From Isohypsibius dastychi (lineage: Eukaryota; Tardigrada; Eutardigrada; Parachela; Isohypsibiidae), in assembly GCA_034696485.1 (NCBI GenBank), contig JAQIWT010000100.1, positions 1-36,278 on the forward strand: a stretch of 36,278 nucleotides of DNA, in the 5' to 3' direction. The translations under genes and the position numbers were made by a program. The notes under the pieces are model-generated. The model was not told the DNA's origin. It ran no database searches and was given only the letters and a program-made list of their open reading frames with translations. Position 1 is the first letter of the stretch; every line of letters starts with the position of its first letter. Shown piece after piece: positions 1-10,473 of the stretch.

Positions 1-1616
1 CAAAATGACATTTGTCCGATAGGAGACGTGTATAGCTTTGCCATCATCTTGCAGCAGATTATCCTTCGATCACCGCCGTATGATAGCTTGCCTGATTCTG
101 TTGGTACACTTGATGTTACAGCAACTGAGCGAGATATTGTGTTGAAGGTGAGTGTTGATGATTTATGGTCGAATGATAATGAGAAATCAAGGAACTGACA
201 TTTGATTATCGTAAGGTCAAGAAAGGTCTTCAACCGCCAACTCGTCCCTTCGTTGATAAAACAGGTAGAAACTCTCGCGTACAAATGTTGTTGTTTGTAT
301 GATTTCCTGATGTCATGAAGCGTGCACCGATGAGCTTCATGCACTGATGGTGTCGTGTTGGGATGAATATCCAATTGAGCGGCCGCCATTTTCAAGAATT
401 CGAAACAACTTGAAAAAGTATGTTGGACATATTGGAGACAATGTCATTGATCGTCTAATAAAGAGACAAGAGCAGCACGCTTTTGATTTGGAGAAGCAGA
501 TCTCGGAGAAGACACATCAATATCTGGAGGAGAAGAAACGAACAGAGGAAATATTGGGACAGCTTTTACCCAAGTAAGATATTTTCTATTCTCTAGTCAT
601 TTTGTTAATGCGGTTGATCCGTAGAAGTATTGCTGAAAGCCTCACGAAAGGTCACGAAGTTGCACCTGAATTCTACGAAAGCGTCACAATATTTCTCAGG
701 TCGGTACGTGATTTTAGGGTGTGTATGTACCCCGACTCCATATTTTGTTTCCGGGAATAAACGGTAACTCAAAGATAAAGTGCAAATCAAATTATATACA
801 ATTAAATACTTAGTTGAAGAGTTGATGCTTGTAGTGATATTGTGGACTTTACTTCAATCTCAGCAGCCGCAGAACCCATGGATGTCGTCTCATTACTCAA
901 CAAACTCTTTACCCTTTTTGACACAGTGCTCAGGAAGTTTGACGCGTACAAAGTCGAGACGATTGGCGACGCTTATTTGGTGCATATCTTCTCAAAATTA
1001 AGATTCTCTATGATATAGAAATGAACATGTGTGCAGGTGGCAAGTGGTTTACCCATTAGAAATGGAAGTCGCCATGCAGTCGAGATGGCGATGGTGTCGC
1101 TTCATATCCGGAAGGAGCTTGCGGCGTTTGAAATTCCACATTTGCCGAGGGAAATACTAAAGATGAGGATTGGTGTCGATTCCGGTTCATGTGTGGCCGG
1201 AATTGTTGGTGTCAAAATGCCGCGATATTGTTTGTTCGTCGAATAATGTTATTTTCATCAAAATGAAGGTTGTTTGAATTGATTATTTCTAGGTTCGGAA
1301 GTACGGTGGAGATGGCCAAGAAACTAGAAAATTCCGGAAAAGGTATGGATGTTCTGTTTGGAAACATAGGCTGACTGAGCGTTCTTCTCCAGCTAACAGA
1401 ATCCATATCGGTGCTTCAATGAAAGCTCTGCTTGATGAGACGGGTAGATTCAAGATTGTGACAAGGAAGGAAAAGGTCATGATAAAAGTAACGAAAGTCA
1501 GAAAGTTTCTGATACATGTACATCGCGGATATAATATATATTTTTTGCAGGTGTCTGAGATACAGACATTTTGGTTAGTTTCCGACAACTCAGGAGAATT
1601 TTCAGTTTTTATATGA
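1..1616 (+). CDS. Receptor-type guanylyl cyclase, 3' part (kinase-homology end, coiled coil, catalytic domain)
   Basis: The gene enters from the left edge, so the receptor domain lies outside the window. Exons: 1-147, 216-264, 321-573, 625-699, 835-979, 1037-1233, 1293-1342, 1393-1475, 1551-1616; all phases agree and it ends at TGA. Order: end of the kinase-homology domain (GDVYSF; then [18 protein letters not shown]), a short coiled coil ending [10 protein letters not shown], then the cyclase domain. This family makes cGMP from GTP as a membrane receptor dimer. Both metal-binding aspartates are present ([16 protein letters not shown]), as are the guanine-selecting Glu of VETIGDAY and Cys of MPRYCLFG. 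The catalytic helix usually reads VNTASR but here reads VEMAKK, so the catalytic Asn and Arg are replaced by Glu and Lys. The C-terminal tail is short. Family assignment is firm; activity is doubtful. It could be an inactive partner in a heterodimer. Confidence 0.9.
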
Positions 1617-2230
1617 GTGAAACGAGAGCTAAGCAGACGACAACGTTAGCTGGAGTACCACCACCCGAGCAGAAGCGTCAACCGATCACATGACGTTGAT
1701 CACGATATATCCATATTGTTTCATTGCACAGAATGAGCTTGAATTATAGGTTTCGTTGAAAAACTGCACTTTTGAAATGAAACATTATCCACAAACACTT
1801 GTTTTCGCGGTGTTGGTCTCGTTCATTATATAACGTGCCAGACCGCACGCGTGGATTCCAAACCACCTCTATTCTCACTATTTGCTGCTTACTTCGATGG
1901 ATCTGACTGCCTCACTTGCAGATATGATCACAGTTGTCGGTGGAACTATAAGCAGTCACTGGATCAGACTCCGCATTTAGTGCCCGTTGGTTGAAGTTCA
2001 ATATCCGTTTGTTTTGTAGAGGATAGTTTTTTTGAACTCGAGGAGCTTTGTATTCGAAAGTCGAAAATTACGGGAACTTGATCTTTCCAAAAAACTGAAT
2101 TATGAAACTGCATGGTTGCGCTACGTAGTTTACTAGTTTAGAGAGTATGCAGACATTTGGCTAATTCGAGAAGTTGATCCATCCAGGCGCTTGTTCCTTC
2201 GGTTGCCATTCGGCCTGGAGTTTTGTATGG
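1617..2230. other. Intergenic between two convergent genes
   Basis: No convincing open frame, RNA gene or repeat was seen. It must hold the 3' untranslated regions of the cyclase (+) and the IFT54-like gene (-). Confidence 0.5.
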
Positions 2231-3811
2231 CTACAATGCCTGTAGCCGTCTGAGTGTATCAGCCTTTTCCCTGATTCGATACTGTGTTGACGCGATTTCT
2301 TCTGTGGCCGTGAAGAGCATTTCTTCATTCAAAATCAGCTTTCGTTTCAGTTTTTCCAGCTCTTTCTGCTCCAGTCTGAAATACACAACCTCTTCTAGAC
2401 ACGGCTATTCTTACACACCTCTACCAGATTGCTCACTTTGACGCGTCCTCGATCTGAGCTTGGAGTGTTTGTAACTCTTCCCCATATCGGAGTCTATCCT
2501 TTTCCATTTCTTCAAAGTCTTCTGGTAGTAATTCCATAAAGGTCGTCAAGACGTCGCTCAGACGAGATACTTTTTGCAGGGCATTGCGCAGTACTTCTAC
2601 TTCATTTGTGAATTTCATGACTTCTTGCTGGGCATACGGGTTGACAGCATACTACGGGGGAACGAAGTAAATATATCAATCGCGGAATATATGCAACGAG
2701 CTGACCTCAGCTTGATCTACATCAGCGTTTTGCTCCTTGAATGCATTTCTGGATTCTTGAAGATTTGCGACAAGTTGACCGGCATCTGAAAATATTTCCT
2801 CAAATGGGGCTGGTGATTAAATTCGAGAGCGACTTTACCTTCTTTAGTGTGATTTCCAGTAAGTTCATCCCGCATCTGAATACGATCAGCGTCTTGCGAT
2901 TCTTCGACATTCCTCAGCAACTCCTCGATTTCGTCTTCATCATTTCTGTTTTCATCGGTTAGAAAGCTGATATTTGGCGGGGGAATGTCTTGCTCGTTTC
3001 CCGGCACAATTTGTGCTTGACGATCATATGTATCACTCCGAGATCGTATAGATGCTGTTGGTGGGCGCTGTGGAGCTCGACCAGTTACAGGTCGTGCAGA
3101 TAGAGGACGGACAGTGACGGGCCTGTAAACGTATATTCTCATTTGATCAAATTCACCTTTGTTATGAAGCGCGAAAACGTACCGAGCGGGCTCTTGATGC
3201 TTCACTGGCTTGTTGATGGCATGCGCCGGCGCTAGATAAAGATCAGAATGTTAGTATTAGCCTGAAATCAATGGCTGAAAAACATCACTTGATTCGACGA
3301 CTTTTTTGCTTGAAACCGCTGAGGGAAGTGGATTGCTGTCTTTGCTTTGCACTGCTTTCAAAGGCCTGGGTTTAGCAGCACCTTTCAAGATACGATAATA
3401 TTTCAAAGAAGAATTGAAATATAATTTGGTCCTACCTGTTTTTGCTTCCGAGACAACTTTTGTTTTCTCGACTTTGGCGGTTGGTTGAGGGATTGTAGGC
3501 TTCTTTTCAGTGACTTTTGGTGCTGTTACAGGATGTGGGGTTGCTTTTAAAATGTCAGAGGCTGTTGATTTTGGGGATGTCTTCTGTTGCATAAATGCTG
3601 CTGATTTTGAAAACGGCTCCAGATCAATTGGTCCTTTGCCATCTCGAACTTGGCTGATGACCGCCGAGTTGTCCGCAATTTTTTGATTAAGCAATTGTCC
3701 CAGAGTTTGGAGGAGCTGGTTCGTCTTTTCCGCATCTTGTCCAGCGCAAACTCGAGCAGCCTGGATGTCAAGTGCTTTTCCATTTGTTGCCAAACTGACG
3801 AAATTTATCAC
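2231..3811 (-). CDS. IFT54 / TRAF3IP1 (DYF-11, MIP-T3) homologue, N-terminus not located
   Basis: IFT54 is a subunit of the IFT-B train that moves cargo in cilia and binds tubulin through an N-terminal calponin-homology domain. Exons in transcript order: 3436-3811, 3289-3381, 3183-3231, 2839-3122, 2706-2785, 2437-2651, 2231-2375; 413 codons with continuous phases and a TAG stop. The first recognised exon starts at an acceptor and covers the end of the CH region: residues like VCAGQDAEKTNQLLQTLG match the family signature. A Lys/Pro/Thr-rich linker follows, then the family's Arg/Pro/Ser stretch (RPLSARPVTGRAPQRPP), an acidic segment, and a C-terminal coiled coil from about 2785 to 2231. About 90 residues of the CH domain should lie upstream. 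I translated 3812-4200 on this strand and found no matching exon, so the 5' exon is either further away, diverged or missing. Confidence 0.85.
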
Positions 3812-4187
3812 CTGCAATGTTCAAACTAAAATACGATGGGACAACAAGAGAAAACTCAGTACAGTACTGAGCATATCATGCGCAGATCAATATGTGTCAA
3901 ACTTGTCCGTGCTTTAATATTTGCGATCATCGGTATGTCTTTGTGCTTTGTGAATAGCGAATGGCAAATTCATGTTTCGAAAATTGGCGCCATAAGCTCG
4001 ATACCGTACCTGAATGTTTGAATTTTCATCGCAAATAAGGAACGAATTCACCCCATTTCAATGAAAAATACAGTAGATGTGCAAGTGTGGGTCAATATGG
4101 ATTGCACGCGGGGGCTGGTATCAAACTAACGATATGGGTGGGCATGAACGATAACTCGCGCGAATTTGCTCAGCTACGCGCGAGAGA
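3812..4187. other. Region upstream of the IFT54-like exons
   Basis: This should contain the first exon or exons of the minus-strand IFT54-like gene. I read all three minus frames and found no stretch resembling the KPPLTEKLL-type start of the CH domain. No other gene is supported. Confidence 0.4.
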
Positions 4188-4757
4188 ATGACTCAGTCCC
4201 CGAACAAAAAGACCGTGAAGGAGACGATTTCACCGGCTCTCAAGATTCCACCAGGTACCAACGTCTTGGATGACCCTGTAGAGCCATCCGAGCCTCCACT
4301 GTACGGGCCACAAGCTGGCGAAAATATCAGAATTCACAATAAGACCACCAGGAACCGTACATCCGCGTGATACACCGAGTGGATGATGCATAAGAGATCG
4401 TTTTAACAGCAACAAAGCCAGACCAACGAGACTGCTGAACAACTTTTTTTCCGAGCTAGAAAACAGTGTCCTGGAATCTGCCACGCAATTGCTCGAAATA
4501 TAGAACCCACGACTCCTGGTCTGGAGAACCCCAATATTCTGGCGCTCCATGCCTCAACAAGCATCTGCAAATAACAGAAGCTTTGTGTACATACGCATTT
4601 GCATATGTTATCGACCTTGCAGCAGAGAAATCGATCGAAAGCACCAATTCACTCTATCACCCCAAGTCTGAGGACCAAATCCCCGGCTCAAAACGAATAT
4701 CCAACAATTTCTTGCGCATCGCGGAACCAGTTCACGCGGGATAACTCTCGCTCATAG
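4188..4757 (+). CDS. Possible small multi-exon gene, weak
   Basis: An open frame starts at ATG 4188 with a polar, Pro/Lys/Thr-rich product (MTQSPNKKTVKET...) and runs to 4370. A second stretch starts after an acceptor at 4409 (either QQSQTNETAEQL or, one frame over, a helical stretch ending ESATQLLEI). A third starts after a good acceptor at 4622 (QRNRSKAPIHSITPSLRTK) and ends at TAG 4755-4757. Amino-acid make-up looks coding in each piece, but I could not find one set of donors and acceptors that joins all three in phase. No family is recognised. Treat this as a candidate only. Confidence 0.25.
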
Positions 4758-5000
4758 ACCTCACATAACTAAAGAGTTGAACCTTCGAAACACGTGTCAT
4801 GCAGATGGATAAGACCCACAAGAGGGTATCACAATAACTGATAAGAATGCAGGCTCACTTTCTTTGACTCGAGATTGGAATTACCAATGCATCATCGTAC
4901 TTTAGTTGTTCAGGACAAATGGCCTACAACACGATTGGTTTCAAGGTTGACCTGCAATGTTTATCAGTCCGACTGATTATCAAGCTATCACAAATTCGAA

Positions 5001-5007
5001 ATATAAA
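5001..5007 (+). promoter_or_regulatory. TATA-like element
   Basis: ATATAAA lies 100 nt upstream of the start codon of the secreted protein at 5107, with a TCAGAT initiator-like site some 15 nt later. Position fits a core promoter with a short 5' UTR. Confidence 0.35.
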
Positions 5008-5106
5008 ATTCGCCTTCAGATCAACAAGCTCACAACAGATGTCTATACTCTATGTTATCAAAACACTGTGCATCGTTGCTGACAACATTCAACGTTTCAC
5101 TCGACC

Positions 5107-6263
5107 ATGCTCTTTTCACTTATTCTTCTGATCGGAATCCTTTCAGTCAATGGCGAGTTTTTAGATCTGAAATGTGAGAACGAAAAATACGTGGAATGGA
5201 GTCATGGGCCGGCAAGCCAATATCCCGAGAATAGTGGAGCCTTCCTCGCTTGCGGAACCGAAGCTTTCACGTTATATGTCGTCAGCGCATCCAATGTCAA
5301 ACGTGTCAAAATTCAAGCTGTAAATGAAAGTGGCTTACCATTCGATTCCAGCCCGAGCTCCCAGTGTTCGGTGATATCTTCTTACCCATTATCCCTCGGT
5401 CCAGTCGGGGGAGTGGGTAGCGGCCCAGAAGTGGCCATTGAGGCTGGATTTGAAATTCCAGAAGGTCTGGCAATTGATACATCCTTCTGGGACAATCTGG
5501 ACTACAGCGATTACCTACCGGAATCGAAAACTGGAAAACAGCCTCGTGAAACGGGGGGAATTAGTTTTGGCTTTGAGGAATGTGGGGTTAAAGCGTTGGT
5601 CGACGAGAGTGGATTACGCTTGGGTCACCAGGTGTTGATTAGCATCAAAGAAAATGTGGATATTGGTGGAGGAGTGCAGAAAATCACAACAACCACGATT
5701 AAGGTCTCGTGTGGAGTGAGTGTTGTTCAACCTGAAAATCAACCAGTCACACCGACAAAAGGTCATGGACAAGTGGCAGCTTGTCATGAGAGTTCTTACA
5801 GGTAGGCTCACCAGAACTGAACTTTTTTAGCGCATTGTTCTGATTTAGTGTATTTGTCCCAGCTTGAGGACAAGCGTGCTGAACGACGAGCTGGTCAGCA
5901 CAATCACCGAAAATTATCATCCTGAAAATGACCTCTTGATCGGATATTCTGTTGACGAGTTGCGATATGGAGCGGACACTGTCATTGAAGAAGGGTGATT
6001 ATTACCTTCATGACATTCCTCAGTCCGTTTGATGCAATGTATGGTTTCGCAGGGAACCCACGGAGATGGGGCGCGAGATCAATGCAGACATTACGAGAAA
6101 CGCTGCAGTTTACTCTATGCACTCGGACATGGTCAACATACCAGGTGATCATAGTTTGACAGTTGGAGCTACAGTGAACTACTGCACCACCGGTGGGCTG
6201 AGTGAAGGTACACACTTGTGCCCAGGAGTCACACAATGCCTGGATTTCGGACAGAAGCGCTAG
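5107..6263 (+). CDS. Secreted orphan protein, 345 residues
   Basis: Exons 5107-5801, 5863-5994 and 6053-6263, phases continuous, TAG stop. The start is the first ATG and opens a classic signal peptide (MLFSLILLIGILSVNG). The mature part has an early Cys pair region (LKCENEK, LACGTEAF), more isolated cysteines (QCSVI, EECGVKAL, KVSCGVSV, AACHESS), a Gly/Val-rich loop, and a C-terminal Cys trio (NYCTTGG, HLCPGVTQCLD). No Lys/Arg cleavage sites or membrane span follow the signal, so it is probably a soluble extracellular protein or a coat component. The Cys spacing and LACGTEAFTLYVV stretch loosely recall ZP-type modules, but I do not claim that family. A polyadenylation signal follows at 6472. 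Confidence 0.8.
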
Positions 6264-6471
6264 ATGTCTCCATATCATAGAACCTCTTGAATCATTTCCC
6301 CTTAATCATGGAATCGTGATACTTTTCGACCGAATGGTACACCATACCTCACTATTTCTGCTCCTCAGAGGAGTCTGTTTTGAAGTGGTGCTCCTATTTT
6401 GACCAACCACTTAAAGATCCTTTGCTCGACGTCACGTCACTTTTTTGGCATATGGTTCCATTTATTTGAAT

Positions 6472-6477
6472 AATAAA
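6472..6477 (+). terminator. Polyadenylation signal AATAAA
   Basis: A canonical AATAAA lies 209 nt after the stop of the secreted protein ending at 6263. Confidence 0.55.
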
Positions 6478-6692
6478 ATTGAATTCGTAAATGCAATTTC
6501 AATGCAAAAAAATGACGCACAGACAATTATTGATTTGTGGATATTTTCACAATATTAATAATCGCCACCTCTGCTAACTGTTCCAAGCATTCTGTTGCCT
6601 TGTACCAGAACTGTTATAAGGCTGAAAAAACTGATAAAGGTTGAACGGCGCCCAAACTGACTATTCCCGATCAATCTTCAGCACATACATGT

Positions 6693-7074
6693 TTACCAAG
6701 AGCAGAAGTTCCAGCAACCGCCGCTTATGAAACCTCCACCAAATCCTCCACCAAAACTTTGGAAACCGCCGCTCCAGGTGTTGAATCCAAATGAACCACC
6801 TCGAAATCTCTGCGTCTGAGGCTTTTCAAATCCTCCGTCATTAGTAGCGTTGGTCGGCATGGTTCTGTTGAGATACTGTGTGCCATTTGGAAATGTTCCA
6901 ATAACCTCACCAGGTTGAAGAGCTCTGTGTGATTTGGTTGTCGATGAGGGTGGAGTCGGAGCTGCTAGACAAGCCTGCAAAAAAAGGTCACTTTTAAGTA
7001 GGCCTGATTTGAGGAAAGCCTGAAATATTGTCACTTACTGCCACAACCAACGAAAAGAAAATGATGTAGTTCAT
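6693..7074 (-). CDS. Small secreted Gly/Phe-rich protein, 105 residues
   Basis: Two exons, 7039-7074 and 6693-6974, joined in phase 0 across a 64-bp GT..AG intron. The start gives a signal peptide that spans the splice (MNYIIFFSLVVA then ACLAAP). The middle is Pro/Thr-rich with N-glycosylation sequons (NGT, NRT, NAT). The tail is Gly/Phe-rich (GGFQSFGGGFGGGF) and ends GGCWNFCSW, two Cys that could form a loop or cross-link. Composition resembles small cuticle or antimicrobial-type Gly-rich secreted peptides; function is unknown. A TATA element sits 47 nt upstream of the ATG. Confidence 0.75.
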
Positions 7075-7120
7075 GGTAGGAAAAATAGCTTAAGTGGTGA
7101 TGAGAAATGAAATTTGAGAT

Positions 7121-7127
7121 TATATAG
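7121..7127 (-). promoter_or_regulatory. TATA box of the Gly-rich peptide gene
   Basis: On the minus strand this reads CTATATA, about 47 nt before the start codon at 7074, the expected distance for a TATA promoter with a very short leader. Confidence 0.5.
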
Positions 7128-7938
7128 TCGATTTTGAAGGATAGGTTACCGCAAAAGAGCTGTGAGAAAAACCTGCTTGGTTGTGACGTGAGTTGCTTGT
7201 TGCATAATCGCAGATCTTTTCTCTTGCTTCAGAAGCTTGTCATTCAATTCTTCATGTACTTGCCAGCCCAACTCATGACAAATTTCTCAACAACATGGGA
7301 CACTGCGCCAAAAACATGACAATATCGTGTAGTCCATCTAAATCACAGCGTGCACTGTTGAATCGTAAAACAAGAAACTGGTCGAACAAGCACCAGGTTC
7401 GCCATGATGCCTCTATCGTATCGAAAAAGCAGTGACCTCAACAGATGGCCCTTCTCGCCACTGAGTACTTGCATGAACGGCCAATATGGAACAGAACTAC
7501 CTTCTGTAATACATCAGCCTAACAGAAAATCGGGTAACAAATGACAACCACGTATCTGCATGTACCACCCCATCGGTTGAAATCCTCAGTTGACTCTCGA
7601 TGGATGCAGTGAACGTCTGCAATTCGAACCAAAAAAAGAGTTTCAAACCAATGTGACTGACGCCGGTAGGTATCGGTTATTTGATGTTGGAACATTTTAA
7701 TTCGGACAGAAGATGCACTCTTTTTCTAAACTCTCTTATCTGATAGAACATCGTGCGCACGGAGCATTTGATTTTACATGATTGACCAAATAGACTGACG
7801 GCATCCATGTCCATTAAAAGTATCCATACCACTGTAGGCAGAACAAATTCTGGAAATTTGTGGATTGAATATCGTACCGTGGTAATTTGCCTAAGTTTGG
7901 TCAATTGAAAATGAGCGGTCAGTTAAAATTTCATCACT
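7128..7938. other. Intergenic, no supported gene
   Basis: Open frames here are short. The longest (minus, 7677-7904) has a hydrophobic patch but no family signature or splice context; it may be 3' untranslated sequence of the receptor gene. Confidence 0.4.
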
Positions 7939-9361
7939 TTACAAGGCTGACTGAATCATAATTGTCCCCGCGGGTCCACAAGTCTTCGCTTTCTTTTTTC
8001 CCGGCGGGCAGATAGTATGACGTATCTGTCTGCGAAAGTCAGCACTGAATCCGGCATAAAACAAAAAGTCGGTCGAGTAGTTTGCCATATTCAACAGCAA
8101 AACAATCGGCTCCAAATCCGCTAGTACTGTGGCAGGAAGATAGCCTCTTGGGAGAGTATATGTTAGCAGATTTACTATAGCGATTGGAAGCTGGGTCAGC
8201 ATGAAGAGGAAGCTTGACCCGAGTAGCATAATTTCAGCTTGCCCGAATGCGGAAACTTCTTTCTTGGAACTTTGTGCAGATCTCTTCAGTATGACCAGAA
8301 TCCAAACATTCATATACAATAACGTCAAGGAAAGCATCACCTGGATCGTCAACTGCAAGAGGAAAAAAGAATGCACGTGAAAGTTTAAGAGAATCTTCCA
8401 TTGTCATTCGAGTAGATGTACTGTTCAGGTAGGACTTCAAACAATAACAGCTTTATTGATCTTACACGTCCAGCTTGGTCGGCTTTGTTCCATTCATTCA
8501 TCCAATCTGGTTTGACATAATCATCCAAATGACGACCGCATTCTAGGCTCATATTCCCATATGTGTAAATATAGGACCGTTGGACAAGATACTGTACCCT
8601 CTGCAGTGGACCCAGACAAGTGGCTATCCCCACTAGAAGGAAAGCCCATTTGACTTTCTCTTTCAGAAGTCGATGTTGATACTGCCAGCGACATGCAAGC
8701 AGCCGTTCAACGGAAAAACATAGAATTATCCTGCAAAAAGAGATTGTTAGTACTATTGCGTTGTAGTACTGTTGTCACTATTGAAACAAAGTTTGATCAC
8801 AGCACGAGAAATCTACCAACATCAGCCTGTTTTCTTTTTTTAGAAAGCCACTTTCGCATGAAATTCAAAAGAATGTGTTAGTTTCAGGAAAGGAAAGCGT
8901 TTGCAAGTGTAAATTACTATGTACATTTACTAAGATGTTTATTCGAAGCTTACAGGTCCGAGCTGTGGCTGGAACTATATGAGAGCCATGTAATGACGGT
9001 CAAGGCCAAGAAATCATCAGGGTAGGTCAATTCCGGAATCTTGATGTACGATGCAAACGTTGTCAAATATTTGGGTAAAAATAAGCACCTAGAAAAACTT
9101 TCTATTACTGCAACATGAGTTCATCAGGGAACCAATTGTAACTCACATGCTAATGCAATCACAAAGGGTCATACTCAGGATGAAAACTTCTCTGACTCGA
9201 AATTTGCCAGCGCGAATGATATTCGCGACCGTGAAGCAACTTCCAATAATACACAGGAAGCACAAGATTGGAAAACCAATGACGACCGCATAATTGGCAT
9301 CCCGTCTGTTACAGCATATAGCTGCTGCACATGTTAAGACTCCTGTGCTGAGATTTGGCAT
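7939..9361 (-). CDS. Rhodopsin-type (class A) G-protein-coupled receptor, 342 residues
   Basis: Four exons in transcript order: 9147-9361, 8954-9088, 8466-8730, 7939-8352, phases continuous, TAA stop. A TAG in frame just upstream fixes the ATG. Seven hydrophobic segments are readable: about 22-48, 57-78, 97-124, 143-163, 206-227, 245-270 and 281-306. Class A landmarks: Asp68 in helix 2 (SMTLCD), Glu125-Arg126 at the end of helix 3 (FSVERLLACR, in place of DRY), Pro261 in helix 6, and DFLFY (300-304) in place of NPxxY. Cys181 sits in the second extracellular loop, but no Cys is seen at the start of helix 3. The overall look, with SVERLLA and no CWxP Trp, resembles invertebrate FMRFamide/myosuppressin-type or SRW receptors. 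Ligand unknown. Confidence 0.88.
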
Positions 9362-10100
9362 GTCGTGTTCGGAATGTTGAATTTTGAGGACAGGAATGTC
9401 TTTTCCAATGTGCTAGACATTTTAAGGCCGTATGTATCCGGGACAAGATATTTGAAACTGCTATCTTCTGTGCTGAAATTCTTCGCTTTGAGTAAATATT
9501 TAGCCGACCTGATTGATTTGGGTTGGGTGTAAGCGGCGTGCTAGTTATGCAGCTCTTTATCGCTGTCTGCCCTACTGTTGCTTATCACCACCATAACAAT
9601 GAAATAATATATTCACCGGATGTGAAACAAATCAAAGTGAGCAAGGTTGTCAACCTGCTTTATTACTTCAAGTAACGCTCAACAGATTCTAACAATCAGG
9701 ATCCTAAAGACGCTCGAGAGGACGAAGGAAAATCATGGAGGAAAACTGCAACTCAGTCTCACAGTCTCGGTCACTCTGAAAGAGCCTCTGATTCGCTCTA
9801 TGAATGTAGTATCTGTTAAAAGAGTCGAGAATGCGCTTTGTCGTACAATATAGTCGTAACAATGATCATTTCTCTTCGCTTACCATCTCCACCGAGGAAA
9901 ACTGAGATATCCGAATTTCGAACGGCTTTTGCTGTACAAAAATATGCTGATATGATGGATTTCGATGGCTGATGCCATCGAAATGGGCATCATCCACGAC
10001 GGGAGGTACTTTAACCCGCGCTTTATTTTGTGATTTTTAATGCATACCTATTCGAATCGACTATTCGATTGTAGATAAGAAAGGAAAAGCCAGCTCATAC
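9362..10100. other. Intergenic
   Basis: No supported gene. It contains a short perfect hairpin listed separately and presumably the receptor promoter (minus) and the start of the RidA-like gene's upstream region. Confidence 0.4.
9959..9984. repeat. Perfect 11-bp hairpin
   Basis: ATTTCGATGGC, four bases, GCCATCGAAAT. It is isolated and short; function unknown. Confidence 0.6.
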
Positions 10101-10252
10101 TTGGGAGGGCGCGATTTTGCGTGACTTAAAAGTGGAGGTTGGAAGTGTAGGTTGATTTAAGAATTTAAGACTGGCTCCAGACAGGAAAAAGCTTAATCCA
10201 ACCTACACTTCAAACCTCCACTTTACGAACCCGCAAAATCGCGCCCTCCCAA
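10101..10252. mobile_element. MITE-like inverted repeat, 152 bp
   Basis: The ends are perfect 21-bp inverted copies (10101-10121 starts TTGGGAGGGCGCGATTTTGC; 10232-10252 is its reverse complement). Inner arms continue with few mismatches through AAGTGGAGGTTGGAAGTGTAGG to about 10160 and 10193. It has no coding capacity and would fold into one long hairpin. A clear target-site duplication is not visible; ATAC-like sequence lies outside both ends. Confidence 0.75.
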
Positions 10253-10473
10253 CTGTAAGTATCATTTAGTGTATTCGTCGACGTAAATGGCATCATCATC
10301 ACCAGGTACATAAGCTGACTGAAACCTGTCTCTGGATCCAGACTCCATAGGTAGTATCTGCATTCCGCATACCTCTTCGTTCTTCTTGCAATATACAGCT
10401 CAATTGTCGCAGGTGAGTCTGTATCAGGTCCAAGTATTTATGCGTATAGTGGTGACCTTTCAATATTAACCAG

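Noticed and set aside
7677-7904. 75-codon minus frame as part of the GPCR
   Set aside because: The receptor already has seven helices, a tail and a stop at 7939; this lies downstream of the stop.
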